From Streptomyces tirandamycinicus (GTDB lineage Bacteria > Actinomycetota > Actinomycetes > Streptomycetales > Streptomycetaceae): DNA of 64,000 nucleotides. The notes beneath the pieces are model-generated. The model searched no databases, had not been told where the DNA came from, and saw nothing but the letters and a program-made list of their open reading frames with translations. Both the position numbers and the translations under genes were made by a program. Positions 25,346-34,400 of this stretch are shown piece after piece. Positions within the stretch are counted from its first letter, which is position 1. Every line of letters begins with the position of its first letter. The stretch spans positions 1,512,501 to 1,576,500 of the forward strand of contig NZ_CP029188.1 in the NCBI RefSeq assembly GCF_003097515.1, written 5' to 3'.

Positions 25346-26776
25346 CTACGGGCTCCCGCCATCATGTTCCCTGTGCTCGTTGTGAGCTGTGGTGTGCGGC
25401 TGCTGCCCCAAACCATGGCGCTGGGGCGGTGTCGGCGCGTGCGGGTAGTACAGTTGCTGCCCTCCGTACTGGGGCGGAACAGCGGGAGCTGTAGATGCAC
25501 TGAGACGGCGACGGTTGCGGAGAACCGGGACAGCAATCGCCGCGCACAGCACGACCGCAGCGCCGATGCCGGCCGCGATCCAGAGTCCGGTCGCGCTGCT
25601 GTCGTCGTTGGACGCCGCGGGCGCGACCGTCGGCTGGTCGGAGCTTCCCGCGGGGCCCGAAGGCTTGGCGGGCTCGGAGGACGAAGGCTTGGCGTCCTCG
25701 TAGGTGAAGCCGGGGATCGGGTACTTGTCGGCGGGCCCGGGGTCGCCTGGGGTCTTCAGGGCGATACGTGGGCGGATGACGCCGTAACCGACCACGTCGT
25801 CGCGGCTGAGGCCCTTGTCGTTGCCGCTGGCGGTCTGCATCAGGACACGGAGCACCTGGTTGTTGGTCCAGTCGGGATGCTGGGACCAGAGGAGGGCGGC
25901 GGAGGCGGAGGCGAGGGCCGAGGATGCGCTCGTGCCCGTTCCTCCGCAGATCTGGGTGCCCTCCGGGCAGGCGCCCACAATGTCCTTGCCGGGTGCGGCG
26001 AGGTCGACTTGTGGGCCGAACTGGGAGTTCTCAAGTGGTTTCGCCTTCTGGTCGACGCCGGCCACCCCTACGACTCCCGGTGTCGCCGCTGGGTACTCGA
26101 CGGCGTTCGTGACGTCACCGCTGTTGCCGACCGCGGCGAAAATGAGCTTGCCCTTGCCGAGCGCGTACTTCACAGCAGCGGTCAACTCCGGGGTACCGAC
26201 GTTCCTCTTCCCTGGCGTGTTCGCGCTCCCCATGGAGACGTTGATGACCTTGGCTTCGGAGTCAGCTGCGAACCGGATGGCTTTGATCAGACTCTCCGAG
26301 TAGCGGCGCCCTGAAGTCTCCGTTCCGAAGCCGCCGGTGGCATACGGCATCTTGATGGGGAGGATCTTGGTGCCTGGAGCCAGCCCGTGCGATCCGTTGA
26401 CCTTGCTCCGAGCTCCCGTCGCGGCGATCAACGAAGCCATGCCAGTGCCGTGACCGGCCTGGTCCGCGTGTTCGTCTCCTTCCAGGCCGGAGTAGTCCAT
26501 GCCGTCCAGGACCTGGCCGCGCAGATCCGCCACGTTCTTGTCCACACCGGAGTCGATGACAGCGACCGTGATGCCACGCCCGGTGGTGGTTTCCCACATC
26601 TCGTCGGCGTGCATCGCGTCAAGGTGCCACTGCCTCTCGCGGATGGTCTCAGCGTGCACTGGGGCTGTAGCGATGCCGGCCAGCATCACGCCCACAGCCA
26701 CCGATAGGGCGTAGTGGAGCCTGGCCGGTTGCCTGGTGCTGGTAAGCATCTCGTACCTCTTACGAATTCCGGACAT
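25346..26776 (-). CDS. mycP: Mycosin-type S8 serine protease
   Basis: A 476-residue subtilase anchored in the cytoplasmic membrane with its catalytic domain outside. A signal sequence (ALSVAVGVMLAGIATAPVHA) precedes the protease domain with Asp in VIDSGVD (near 75), His in QAGHGTGMASL (near 108) and Ser in GTGTSASSALA (near 285). One C-terminal membrane helix (LWIAAGIGAAVVLCAAIAVP) and a proline/glutamine-rich tail follow. Mycosins process substrates of, and stabilise, type VII (ESX) secretion systems. The ATG at 26776 lies 2 bp after the stop of the upstream gene, so translation is coupled. No EccB-E core genes are in the window. Confidence 0.88.
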   Translation of the reverse strand: MSGIRKRYEMLTSTRQPARLHYALSVAVGVMLAGIATAPVHAETIRERQWHLDAMHADEMWETTTGRGITVAVIDSGVDKNVADLRGQVLDGMDYSGLEGDEHADQAGHGTGMASLIAATGARSKVNGSHGLAPGTKILPIKMPYATGGFGTETSGRRYSESLIKAIRFAADSEAKVINVSMGSANTPGKRNVGTPELTAAVKYALGKGKLIFAAVGNSGDVTNAVEYPAATPGVVGVAGVDQKAKPLENSQFGPQVDLAAPGKDIVGACPEGTQICGGTGTSASSALASASAALLWSQHPDWTNNQVLRVLMQTASGNDKGLSRDDVVGYGVIRPRIALKTPGDPGPADKYPIPGFTYEDAKPSSSEPAKPSGPAGSSDQPTVAPAASNDDSSATGLWIAAGIGAAVVLCAAIAVPVLRNRRRLSASTAPAVPPQYGGQQLYYPHAPTPPQRHGLGQQPHTTAHNEHREHDGGSP

Positions 26777-26778
26777 GA

Positions 26779-28332
26779 TCAGTCGATCACCGGGGGGACG
26801 ATTCGGCGGCCATTCTGCATCCAGGTCTCTTCGTCCTCGGCAAGGTAGTCGGGCCGATTGCCACCTTGAGCGTCGCGACGGCGTGAGGAACCGTTCTGAC
26901 CTGGCGGTGGAACGGCCGCTCCTCCGCGTCCAGCAGGTGCCGCACCGTGTCCGCCCGTACCCGTCGGGGTGCCGGACACGAGTCCGGAGCCGCCGGGGGT
27001 GAAGGGGCGGGTACCCGGTCGGCCGGACTGCTGGGGGCCGCCCCCGACGATGCCGCCCGTCTCACTGGCGTAACGACGGCCCCCGGGTGCGGTGCCCGGC
27101 CGGGCGCCTCCGCCGCCCGACCCAGCCGCGGGGTTGTACCCCATGGGGCCTCGGGCAGATGCTCCCTCGCCGCCGACGACCGTGCCGCGCGGGATCCCTC
27201 GCGCCGGGCTTCCGGCACTTGGGGGCACAGGCCGCCCGCCGATGACGCCACTGTCACGGGGCAACCTTCCCGCCGTACCGGATCCCAGTGGTCCCTGACC
27301 GGGCAGCACCGGAGGCCGGACGCCACCAACACTCGGGCGCCCCGTCACAGAAGGCACGGGAGGCGCGGAAGGCTTGACCGTGCCACCGCCGAAGGCCGGG
27401 GGAATCAGTCCGGGCAGCATGCCGCCTGCGTCAGGACGACCACCCGGCGGCAGGATGCCCGTGGAGGTGGCCGGAGACGACGGCGGAGCCGCTGGCAACG
27501 TCGCGAGACCGTCAATCTCCATGCCCACCGGGTGCTCGGGTGCTGCCGCGCCGGCCACCGTTCCGGGCTGTCCGGACTGCCGAACCGCGGTGCCCCCGGA
27601 CTTCACGTACGGGGCAGCCGTACCTTCTGGGGGCGCTCCGGCGTTTCCTGCGATGGTGCCGTCCTGGCCATCAACACCTTGCTGCCCCCATGGGACGCGC
27701 CACTTGTTCGCTTCCATGTACATCGCTGGCGGCGGAAACGTCGGCGGCGTCGCCGCGTTCACCTGGTGCGCCGTGAACTCGTACGTCTGCGCCAGCTTCC
27801 GCAGCCGCTGCGCCGCCTCGAACCGGGCCGCTTCGATCCGCCCCCGCGCCGCCGCCTCGTCCGACGCCGCCCTCTTGGCCGCGTCGCCTGCGTCCGTGTC
27901 CTTGCGATGGGCCGGGTCGTCGGCGAACGCCTTCGCCTCCCGGGCCTTGGCCAGGTCGCTCTGCGCGCGCGTCGTCTCCGTGACCGGAGGCATCGCCGCC
28001 TTCGCCTCGGCGATCGCCTGCGAGATCTCTTCCATCCAGCGCGACGCGCCCTTGCTGTACTCGCCCAGGCGCAGCGTCGCACTTGCTGTCTGGCCGCCCC
28101 AGTTGCGGAACGCATCGCCGCCTTCGCCATGCCAGGGCAGGTTCGTCACGTGCTCCTTCAGGTCTTCGCCGATCTTCGTGATCGCCGAGGATGCCTGGGC
28201 CAGCTTCGTCGCCAGGTCAGACGCGCCGGCCGGGCTCGCCGAGGCCAGCAGCGCCGCGAGTTGCTGGTGCGTCATCGACTCGAAGTCCGTGCGCTGAAGT
28301 CGCGGTGCCTTGGCATCCGGCTGCTCAGCCAT
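26779..28332 (-). CDS. PPE/WXG-like type VII substrate candidate
   Basis: A 517-residue protein with a helical N-terminal half (1-190) containing a WXG-like turn (LPWHGEGGDAFRNWG near 65-80), then a very long proline/glycine-rich region and a conserved-looking C terminus (DYLAEDEETWMQNGRRIVPP). This layout is shared by Streptomyces proteins encoded directly before mycosins and resembles PPE proteins of mycobacteria. It probably forms a helical hairpin with the small partner encoded upstream and is exported. ATG 28332 has a G-rich ribosome site. Function of the C-terminal motif is unknown. Confidence 0.75.
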   Translation of the reverse strand: MAEQPDAKAPRLQRTDFESMTHQQLAALLASASPAGASDLATKLAQASSAITKIGEDLKEHVTNLPWHGEGGDAFRNWGGQTASATLRLGEYSKGASRWMEEISQAIAEAKAAMPPVTETTRAQSDLAKAREAKAFADDPAHRKDTDAGDAAKRAASDEAAARGRIEAARFEAAQRLRKLAQTYEFTAHQVNAATPPTFPPPAMYMEANKWRVPWGQQGVDGQDGTIAGNAGAPPEGTAAPYVKSGGTAVRQSGQPGTVAGAAAPEHPVGMEIDGLATLPAAPPSSPATSTGILPPGGRPDAGGMLPGLIPPAFGGGTVKPSAPPVPSVTGRPSVGGVRPPVLPGQGPLGSGTAGRLPRDSGVIGGRPVPPSAGSPARGIPRGTVVGGEGASARGPMGYNPAAGSGGGGARPGTAPGGRRYASETGGIVGGGPQQSGRPGTRPFTPGGSGLVSGTPTGTGGHGAAPAGRGGAAVPPPGQNGSSRRRDAQGGNRPDYLAEDEETWMQNGRRIVPPVID

Positions 28333-28367
28333 GTCCCGCCCCCGTCAAATACTCATCACCGCGGGCA

Positions 28368-28856
28368 TCAGAAGCCCGTTTCCTTGTCCTGTTCCTTCTT
28401 CGTGGGTGCATCCTCGACGAACGGGTCTCGCCTGCGGTCGTAGTACGACTCCACCTCGGCGTTGACCGCCCTCATTCGGGCGCGGATGTCCTCGTCGACG
28501 TTCTCGTAGCCAACACGGGACGAGTGAACGGCAAGGCCCATACCCTCGATCTGAGCCCCCAACGCCTTCGAGAGCTTCTCCAGCTCGTCATGGACGACCG
28601 TGTACGAGTCGAAGAGGAACTGAGCCTCGCCGAAGTCGCCGGACCCCAACTGCGCTCGGGGCAAGCGGCCGTCGCCCATCTTGCCCGGGGCGGCCTCGGA
28701 GCCGTCGAGCGCGAGCAGCAGATCGTCGACCCTCTTCTTGAAGGCCTTCATCTTGTCGGCCTCGATCGCCAAGGCCGCCTGCGGGTTCACCCCGTAAAAC
28801 GTGTCGAACGACGTCCCCGTGTCCGGTGACGCCGCTTCTTCTCCCCCGTGCGCCAC
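28368..28856 (-). CDS. WXG100-like partner protein
   Basis: A 162-residue mostly helical protein, first gene of the three-gene satellite operon. Its core (IEADKMKAFKKRVDDLLLAL; YTVVHDELEKLSKALGAQIE) has the heptad pattern of a helical hairpin, though no WXG turn is visible. GTG 28856, preceded by GGGGAGGG, was chosen over an in-frame ATG at 28886. It lies 35 bp before the PPE-like gene and is presumed to bind it. Family membership rests on context. Confidence 0.65.
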   Translation of the reverse strand: MAHGGEEAASPDTGTSFDTFYGVNPQAALAIEADKMKAFKKRVDDLLLALDGSEAAPGKMGDGRLPRAQLGSGDFGEAQFLFDSYTVVHDELEKLSKALGAQIEGMGLAVHSSRVGYENVDEDIRARMRAVNAEVESYYDRRRDPFVEDAPTKKEQDKETGF

Positions 28857-29281
28857 AGCGCCCTCCCCGTTCAACCAACGCGCCAACGATCATTCTAAAC
28901 GGAGAGCAGCACCTTCTTCGCAGTAGCAACTGTGCCAAAGCGCAGGCCGTTTGAGCCAAGATCAAGCGAGCAAGGCCGATCAGCCCAGCTCAGCAATGGG
29001 TACGTAAACGACAGCCAGCCCGAGTACATGTCGGGGCCATGACCAGCAGCCCGTCACCCAATGCAGTCAGCCTGGATGAAAGTAGGGGGACGTGGGGGAC
29101 GCTGTTCCGGTCTTCCTCTCTCGCTCTTCCTTCCCGTCTCGCTACTGGAACAGGGCGGAGAGGCGTCGGGGCGTCCCCGCTCTTCCCCGCAGGCCGGGAT
29201 TGCCGATCGGCGCAGGGGCGATACCGGACTACGAGGAAACGAACCGGCGCTTCCGCACCGTGCAGTCCCTGACCAGGCGCC
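28857..29281. other. AT-richer intergenic region, no intact gene
   Basis: About 420 bases between the satellite operon start and the integrase remnant. The left part, with lower GC, should hold the operon promoter. The rest may be decayed element DNA; no frame in it looks like a known protein. Confidence 0.4.
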
Positions 29282-29807
29282 ACGCAGCTCGTACAGCGCG
29301 GGTGGAAGGTCGAGGAGTCCGCCCCCAAGACGGACAGCGGCGAGCATGTGGTCGTCCTCGACTCGGAGACCGTGAAGGTGCTCAAGGCGCATGGCAGGCG
29401 GCAGTCGAAGGAACGCCTCAAGTGGGGCGAGGCATACGTCGAGACCGGCCGAGTCTTCACGCAGGAGAACGGCGAGTGGCTGCACCCCGCCTGGGTGACC
29501 GATCAGTTTCAGCTTCTCGCCGCCGAGGCCGGGCTGGCCCCCGATCCGACTGCACGACCTACGCCACGGCGCGGCGACTCTCGCCCTCGCGGCTGGCCCG
29601 GACATGAAGGTCGTGCAGGAGCTCGGTCACTCCTCGATCACGATCACCTCGGACACGTACACGAGCGTGCTGCCGGAGGTCGCGCGGAAGGCCGCCGAGG
29701 ACGCGGCGAAGCTCGTTCCGCGGCAGGCTGCCCGCACTGCCGGGCTCACATCAGCCCAAGCACAGGCGCGGACACAGCGAAGCGCCCCACCTGAAGAAGT
29801 CAGGTGA
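29282..29807 (+). pseudogene. Tyrosine recombinase (integrase), 5'-truncated and frameshifted
   Basis: Only the catalytic half remains, beginning QLVQRGWKVEESAPKTDSGE; a stop codon lies just upstream in frame. Family motifs are VVVLDSETVKVLKAH, then LHDLRHGAATLALAAG and LGHSSITITSDTYTSV. The first and the latter two are in different frames. An extra C in the run at 29538-29542 explains this: removing one C restores GLAPIRLHDLRHG. One residue is also missing before LGHSS. The gene points at the 3' end of tRNA-Lys 45 bp away, the normal place for an integrase after site-specific integration, so an integrative element once sat here. Confidence 0.85.
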
Positions 29808-29854
29808 GGCGCTCACGCGCAGGTCAGCGGGGATGTCGGGACACCCCCACGTGG

Positions 29855-29927
29855 TAGGCCGTGTGGGACTCGAACCCACAACCAACGGATTAAAAGTCCG
29901 CTGCTCTGCCAATTGAGCTAACGGCCC
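29855..29927 (-). tRNA. tRNA-Lys (TTT)
   Basis: A 73-nt cloverleaf, anticodon TTT in the loop CTTTTAA. The 3' CCA is encoded (to 29852). Its 3' end faces the integrase remnant, so it is the likely attachment site of the former element. Confidence 0.95.
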
Positions 29928-30244
29928 TCGGCGAGTCATCCCCGAGCATAGCCGTACGGCGCCCGGCATCCGATCGGGTATCCCTCTCCGGCCGTCGCCG
30001 CAGGCGCAAAGCGTGGCCCTGCCGGGCGGGCGAACACCGCTCGGAGCGATACGGGGAACGGATGTGCGCCGGAGAGCCCGAGGCGCGCAGGCAGATGTGT
30101 GCCGGACGCGGACGCGGTCTCGAACACCGGGATGCCCGATGCGATCGCCCCTCCCCGTCACGCGGACGGCCGTGCGGCCCGGTGCCGGGTGACGCGCGGC
30201 GCACCGGCGGCGGCTCGACGGCACCGGGCTCGGCACGCGCAACA

Positions 30245-30285
30245 GGGCAGGGCCCGTGCCCCTGGTGGGGACACGGGCCCTGCCC
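30245..30285 (-). terminator. Terminator of DEAD-box helicase gene
   Basis: Arms GGGCAGGGCCCGTG.CCCC and GGGGACACGGGCCCTGCCC form a strong hairpin just after the helicase stop codon at 30298. Confidence 0.85.
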
Positions 30286-30297
30286 GGTGTGCAGGCG

Positions 30298-32505
30298 TCA
30301 GCCGTTGCGCTTCCAGCGCGGCTTGTCGTCACGGCGGCCGCCGCCGAAGGAGCCGGAGCCCGAACCGCGGTGGTCGTCCCGGCGACCGTACGGGCGGTCG
30401 TGGCCACCGGAGCGGAAGCCGCCGGAGGGACGGTCGTCGCGGCGGTCGCGGTTGAACGGACGGTCGTGGCCACCTCGGTGCTCACGGCGCTCGAACGAAC
30501 GGCCACCACGGTCGTCACGGCGGAAACCACCGCGCTCACCGTCACGACGCTCGTCCCGGCGGAAACCGCCACGCTCACCGTCACGACGCTCGAACGAACG
30601 CCCACCACGGTCGCCGTCCCGGCGCTCGAACGAACGCCCACCACGGTCGTCACGGCGGAAACCACCGCGCTCACCGTCACGACGCTCGTCCCGGCGGAAA
30701 CCACCGCGCTCACCGTCACGACGCTCGAACGAACGCCCACCACGGTCGCCGTCCCGGCGCTCGAACGAACGGCCACCACGGTCATCGCGGCGGAAACCAC
30801 CGCGCTCACCGTCACGACGCTCACGGCGCTCGAAGTTGCCCCGGTCGTCACGGCGCTCACGGCGCTCGTACGAGGGCCGCTCGTCGCGGGACGGCTCGCG
30901 GTCCTCCCGCACGTCCGCCGTACGCGGCTCCGGAACGGATGCCCCGAACTCCGACTCCTCGGTGGCGGCCGCCTCGGCCTGCGCCGTCTGCGCCGCCTCG
31001 GCGACCGCGGCCTCCGGGTCCTCGCCCCGATCGCGCGCCGCCCGTGCGACGAGGCGGTCGGCCTCCTCGCGCAGTTCGGCGGCACGGCGCTGCAGGCGCT
31101 CGAGCTGCTTGCTGAGCTGGTCGACCTCGCGCTCGGCCTGCTTCGCGGCGTTGCTCGCCGAGTCCGCCTGAACCTCGGTCAGCGAACGGGCGCCGGTGAT
31201 CTCGGCGACCTCCGGGTCGAACGCGCCGGCGCCGCCGACGATGTGGCGCGAGGCGTCGACGCCCGCGTCCTCCATCAGCCGGAAGATCTGGCGGCGCTGG
31301 TGCGGGAGCGCCAGCGAGACGACGGTGCCGGACCGGCCGGCACGGGCGGTGCGGCCCGAGCGGTGCAGGTAGTCCTTGTGGTCACCGGCCGGGTCCACGT
31401 TCAGGACCAGGTCGATGCCGTCGACGTGGATGCCGCGGGCGGCGACGTCGGTGGCGACCAGCACGTTCACATAGCCGTCCTTGAAGTCGGCGAGCGTGCG
31501 GGTACGGGCGCCCTGCGTCATGCCGCCGTGCAGCGCGTCGGCGCGCACTCCGGCGTCCTGCAGCTGCTCGGCGACGCGGTCCGCGCCCAGCTGGGTGCGG
31601 ACGAAGATGATGGTGCGGCCCTTGCGGGCGGCGATGGCGGCCGTGACCGGGGCCTTGTCCTTGGGCTTCACCACGAGGACGTGGTGGGTCATGGTGGTGA
31701 CGGCGCCGGCCGACGGGTCGACCTCGTGCGTCACCGGGTCGACCAGGTAGCGCTTGACGAGGCTGTCGATCTCGTTCTCCAGCGTCGCGGAGAACAGCAG
31801 GCGCTGCCCGCCCTCGGGGACCTGGTCGAGCAGTTCGGTGACCTCGGGCAGGAAGCCCAGGTCGGCCATCTGGTCAGCCTCGTCGAGGACCGCGACCCGG
31901 ACGGACTCCAGGGAGCAGGCGCCGCGGTTGATGACGTCCCGCAGCCGGCCCGGGGTGGCGACGAGGATGTCGACGCCGCGCTCCAGGGCGTAGATCTGGT
32001 TGCCCATGGACGTACCGCCGCAGACGACCTTCATCTTGAGGCCGAGGACGTCGCCGTACGGCTGGAGGGCGTCGGCGACCTGCATGGCCAGCTCACGGGT
32101 CGGGGTGAGGATGACGCCGCGGGGCTTCTTCTTCTCGGTGTGGCCGCCGGCCAGCGTGGCGAGCAGCGGAAGACCGAAGGAGAGGGTCTTGCCGGAGCCG
32201 GTGCGGCCGCGGCCGAGGATGTCCTTGCCGGCCAGGGCGTCCGGGATGGTCGCCGCCTGGATCGGGAACGGGACGGTCACACCGTTCTGGGCGAGCTTGC
32301 GGACGACGCCCTCGGGCAGACCGAGGTCGCCGAAGGTCACCTCCGGCGCGGCGGGCGTCTCGACGGCTTCGGCGACCTGAGCGGCCTCGGCTGCCTCGCC
32401 GTTGGCGTGGGTGCTGCCGGCGTCTGCGGCGTTCGAGGAGTCCGCGGCATCGACGATCTCGTCGTTCCCGGGCAGGACGGCACGGTCAGAACTGGAAATG
32501 GACAT
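30298..32505 (-). CDS. DEAD-box RNA helicase with RGG-like tail
   Basis: A 735-residue ATP-dependent RNA helicase. After an acidic N-terminal extension (to about 50) the core shows the Q motif region (FGDLGLPEGVVRKLAQNGVT), motif I GRTGSGKT, motif II VLDEADQ, motif III SATL, and the late motifs ARGIHVDGIDLV and HRSGRTARAG. A coiled coil (about 440-480) leads to a tail of over 200 residues rich in R, G and D, with two exact-looking 45-residue repeats. Such tails bind RNA loosely and favour condensates or cold-stress function. ATG 32505 starts it; the long leader upstream fits cold-shock-type control, but that is inference. Probably the SCO4096 equivalent. Confidence 0.9.
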   Translation of the reverse strand: MSISSSDRAVLPGNDEIVDAADSSNAADAGSTHANGEAAEAAQVAEAVETPAAPEVTFGDLGLPEGVVRKLAQNGVTVPFPIQAATIPDALAGKDILGRGRTGSGKTLSFGLPLLATLAGGHTEKKKPRGVILTPTRELAMQVADALQPYGDVLGLKMKVVCGGTSMGNQIYALERGVDILVATPGRLRDVINRGACSLESVRVAVLDEADQMADLGFLPEVTELLDQVPEGGQRLLFSATLENEIDSLVKRYLVDPVTHEVDPSAGAVTTMTHHVLVVKPKDKAPVTAAIAARKGRTIIFVRTQLGADRVAEQLQDAGVRADALHGGMTQGARTRTLADFKDGYVNVLVATDVAARGIHVDGIDLVLNVDPAGDHKDYLHRSGRTARAGRSGTVVSLALPHQRRQIFRLMEDAGVDASRHIVGGAGAFDPEVAEITGARSLTEVQADSASNAAKQAEREVDQLSKQLERLQRRAAELREEADRLVARAARDRGEDPEAAVAEAAQTAQAEAAATEESEFGASVPEPRTADVREDREPSRDERPSYERRERRDDRGNFERRERRDGERGGFRRDDRGGRSFERRDGDRGGRSFERRDGERGGFRRDERRDGERGGFRRDDRGGRSFERRDGDRGGRSFERRDGERGGFRRDERRDGERGGFRRDDRGGRSFERREHRGGHDRPFNRDRRDDRPSGGFRSGGHDRPYGRRDDHRGSGSGSFGGGRRDDKPRWKRNG
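30484..30795 (-). repeat. 135-bp tandem repeat inside helicase gene
   Basis: The protein unit that starts FRRDDRGGRSFERRDGDRGG and is 45 residues long occurs twice in a row (residues about 571-660) plus a partial third copy. The DNA copies look nearly identical, so copy number can change in frame. Confidence 0.85.
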
Positions 32506-33012
32506 GCGAAATGCGAAACCTTCCGGAGTCTCGGCACGCGCCCAAACTCCGTGATTCGCAATTCGACCGCCTCGATGCGGTCAGCCACGGCAAGGGAGAG
32601 TACGCGCCACACGCGGCGCGCTTCGGTGATGGCGCCGGGCAAATGGGATCAAACGATCTACCACCATACGCACCCTCCCCCACCCAAGGCAAACCGCTTC
32701 GGTGCGTCGCTCGTCACACCCGCGGTCCGCTCGCCGCACCGGCCCGCCGGACGCGCCCCGCGCCCGACCCGTGCCCGCCCCGCGCCGTGAGCGGTACGGG
32801 TGCGGAACCGCTCGATGTCGCACGAGGTCTCACCGGCCGCGTCATCCGCACCGCGGGCCGGTCGGATGGGGGGTCAGCCGGGACCCACCAGCAGCGACCC
32901 ACCAGCAGCGACCCACCGGACCGGACCCACTGGAAGGAGCCGTCAGCGGAGGCCAGCAGAAGGAAACCGCACCAAGCAGGCCGCAAGCAAGCAGGCCGCA
33001 TGAAGAAGGCCG
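32506..33012. other. Intergenic region with short repeats
   Basis: About 500 bases. The left part is the helicase leader and promoter region. At 32881-32925 the unit GACCCACCAGCAGC is repeated two and a half times, and CAAGCAGGCCGCA is repeated at 32975-33000. No gene is seen. Confidence 0.5.
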
Positions 33013-33600
33013 TCAGAAGGGGGCCGTCTGCGGTGACGCCTCCGGCTCCGTGCCGGGCTCCTCCCCCGGCGTGCCGACGGCCTCCCGCATCGCGCCCATC
33101 TGGGTCTCCGCGGCCGGTGACTCCGTGGGCGGATCGGTGGGTTCCCCGGTGGGCCCGGGATCGGGGCTCGACGGTGTCGGTTCGGCGGGCGGCGTCGTCT
33201 CGGCCGGGGGTGTGGGCCCGGCCGGGGGCGTCGGCTCGCCCTGCGGCTCGGTCGGCCGCTGGGTGGACGGCGGCTTCGGACCGCCCGCCGTCCCGGGGGG
33301 CGAGGCCGACGGCACCGCGGACCCGCCCGGGCTCGCCGACTCCTCCGCGGCGCCGCTGCCGGTTCCGGCGCCGCCGGAGGGCTCCGTACCGCCCATGCCG
33401 GTGCGGCCCTGGGCGTCGGAACCGCCCGGGGCGCCGCCACCGCCGTCCGGTTCGGCGGCGGCGCCGCGCCGCTGCGGCGACTTCACCGGCCCCGGCCCGT
33501 CGGCGTCGTCGCTCACGCTCACACAGCCGGCTGAGGCCGCGACCGCCAGGGCAGTGGCGATCCAGACGGCACAACGGCCGGGGGCGGACAACTGACGCAC
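33013..33600 (-). CDS. Proline-rich secreted lipoprotein
   Basis: A 195-residue lipoprotein. The signal peptide (RCAVWIATALAVAASAGCVS) has a lipobox ASAGC. The mature part is almost wholly disordered, with P/T/E/G-rich repeats such as PTPPAGPTPPAETTPPAEP, typical of a wall-spanning linker, and lacks a recognisable domain. GTG 33600 has CGGAGGT upstream; a longer frame to 34029 was rejected because the signal peptide would be internal. Function unknown. Confidence 0.75.
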   Translation of the reverse strand: MRQLSAPGRCAVWIATALAVAASAGCVSVSDDADGPGPVKSPQRRGAAAEPDGGGGAPGGSDAQGRTGMGGTEPSGGAGTGSGAAEESASPGGSAVPSASPPGTAGGPKPPSTQRPTEPQGEPTPPAGPTPPAETTPPAEPTPSSPDPGPTGEPTDPPTESPAAETQMGAMREAVGTPGEEPGTEPEASPQTAPF

Positions 33601-33814
33601 GGGTGGCACCTCCGGGGCACAGGACGCGGTTTCCCTGCCCAACTCCCCAAGCCCCACAGGGGACACGCCCCCGCACACGGCGCGGAGGATCCCGCGGCCG
33701 GCGGTCCACGGCGGCCCGGCTCCCACCGCCCAGCCCACCGCGGCCCGGGGAGCATCACGCCGCCCACCGGACCATTGCCGCCCGATACCGGCTGCCGTCC
33801 CCGACAATGGGCGT

Positions 33815-34165
33815 GTGCTGGAGATGTCGCGGGAAGCATTCGAAGAGTTGGTGAGCCAGGCCCTGGACACGATCCCCCCGGAGCTGACCCGGGTCATGGA
33901 CAACGTGGCCGTGTTCGTCGAGGACGAGCCCGACCCGTCCGACCCGGAACTGCTGGGGCTGTACGAGGGGACTCCGCTCACCGAGCGCGGGGAGTGGTAC
34001 GCCGGTGTGCTCCCCGACCGCATCTCCATCTACATGGGCCCGACGCTCCGCTACTGCGAGACCCCCGACGACGTGGTGCACGAGGTCGCCGTGACCGTGG
34101 TCCACGAGATCGCCCACCACTTCGGCATCGACGACGAACGGCTCCACGAACTGGGCTGGGGCTGA
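33815..34165 (+). CDS. Small zincin-like metallopeptidase
   Basis: A 116-residue protein of the PF06262 type (MMP-like zincin family). The zinc-binding helix VVHEIAHHFGIDDERLHEL supplies HExxH and a distal H or D ligand. Biochemical role is unknown; related small zincins are predicted cytosolic proteases. GTG 33815 or ATG 33824 could be the start; neither has a strong ribosome site. It is divergent from the lipoprotein gene. Confidence 0.85.
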   Translation: MLEMSREAFEELVSQALDTIPPELTRVMDNVAVFVEDEPDPSDPELLGLYEGTPLTERGEWYAGVLPDRISIYMGPTLRYCETPDDVVHEVAVTVVHEIAHHFGIDDERLHELGWG

Positions 34166-34269
34166 CGGCTCGCCGGGGACCGCGGTGTGCCGGTTCCCGG
34201 CCGGCGCGTCCGGGCGTGCGGCCGGGGAGTACCACCCGGGAGCACGACCGGACAGGCCGACGCGCCCCG

Positions 34270-34376
34270 GCCGCCCGAGGGCACAGCCCGACACGCCCCC
34301 TCCCAGGAGACACAGCCCGGGAGACACAGCCCGGGAGACGCAGCCCGACGCGCCCCCTCCCCGGGGCATAGCCCGG
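34270..34376. repeat. GAGACACAGCCCGG direct repeats
   Basis: GAGACACAGCCCGG is present at about 34307 and 34321, with near-copies (GAGACGCAGCCCG, GGGCACAGCCCG, GGGCATAGCCCGG) on both sides. It lies in the leader of the metallophosphoesterase gene. Confidence 0.75.
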
Positions 34377-34400
34377 CACGGGCGCGGGCATACGCGCCCA

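Noticed and set aside
29054..29605. 183-codon minus-strand frame across the integrase remnant
   Set aside because: It is antisense to recognisable integrase motifs and has no family features.
30484..30795. CRISPR-like direct repeats
   Set aside because: The repeats are codons of the helicase tail in frame; there are no spacers.
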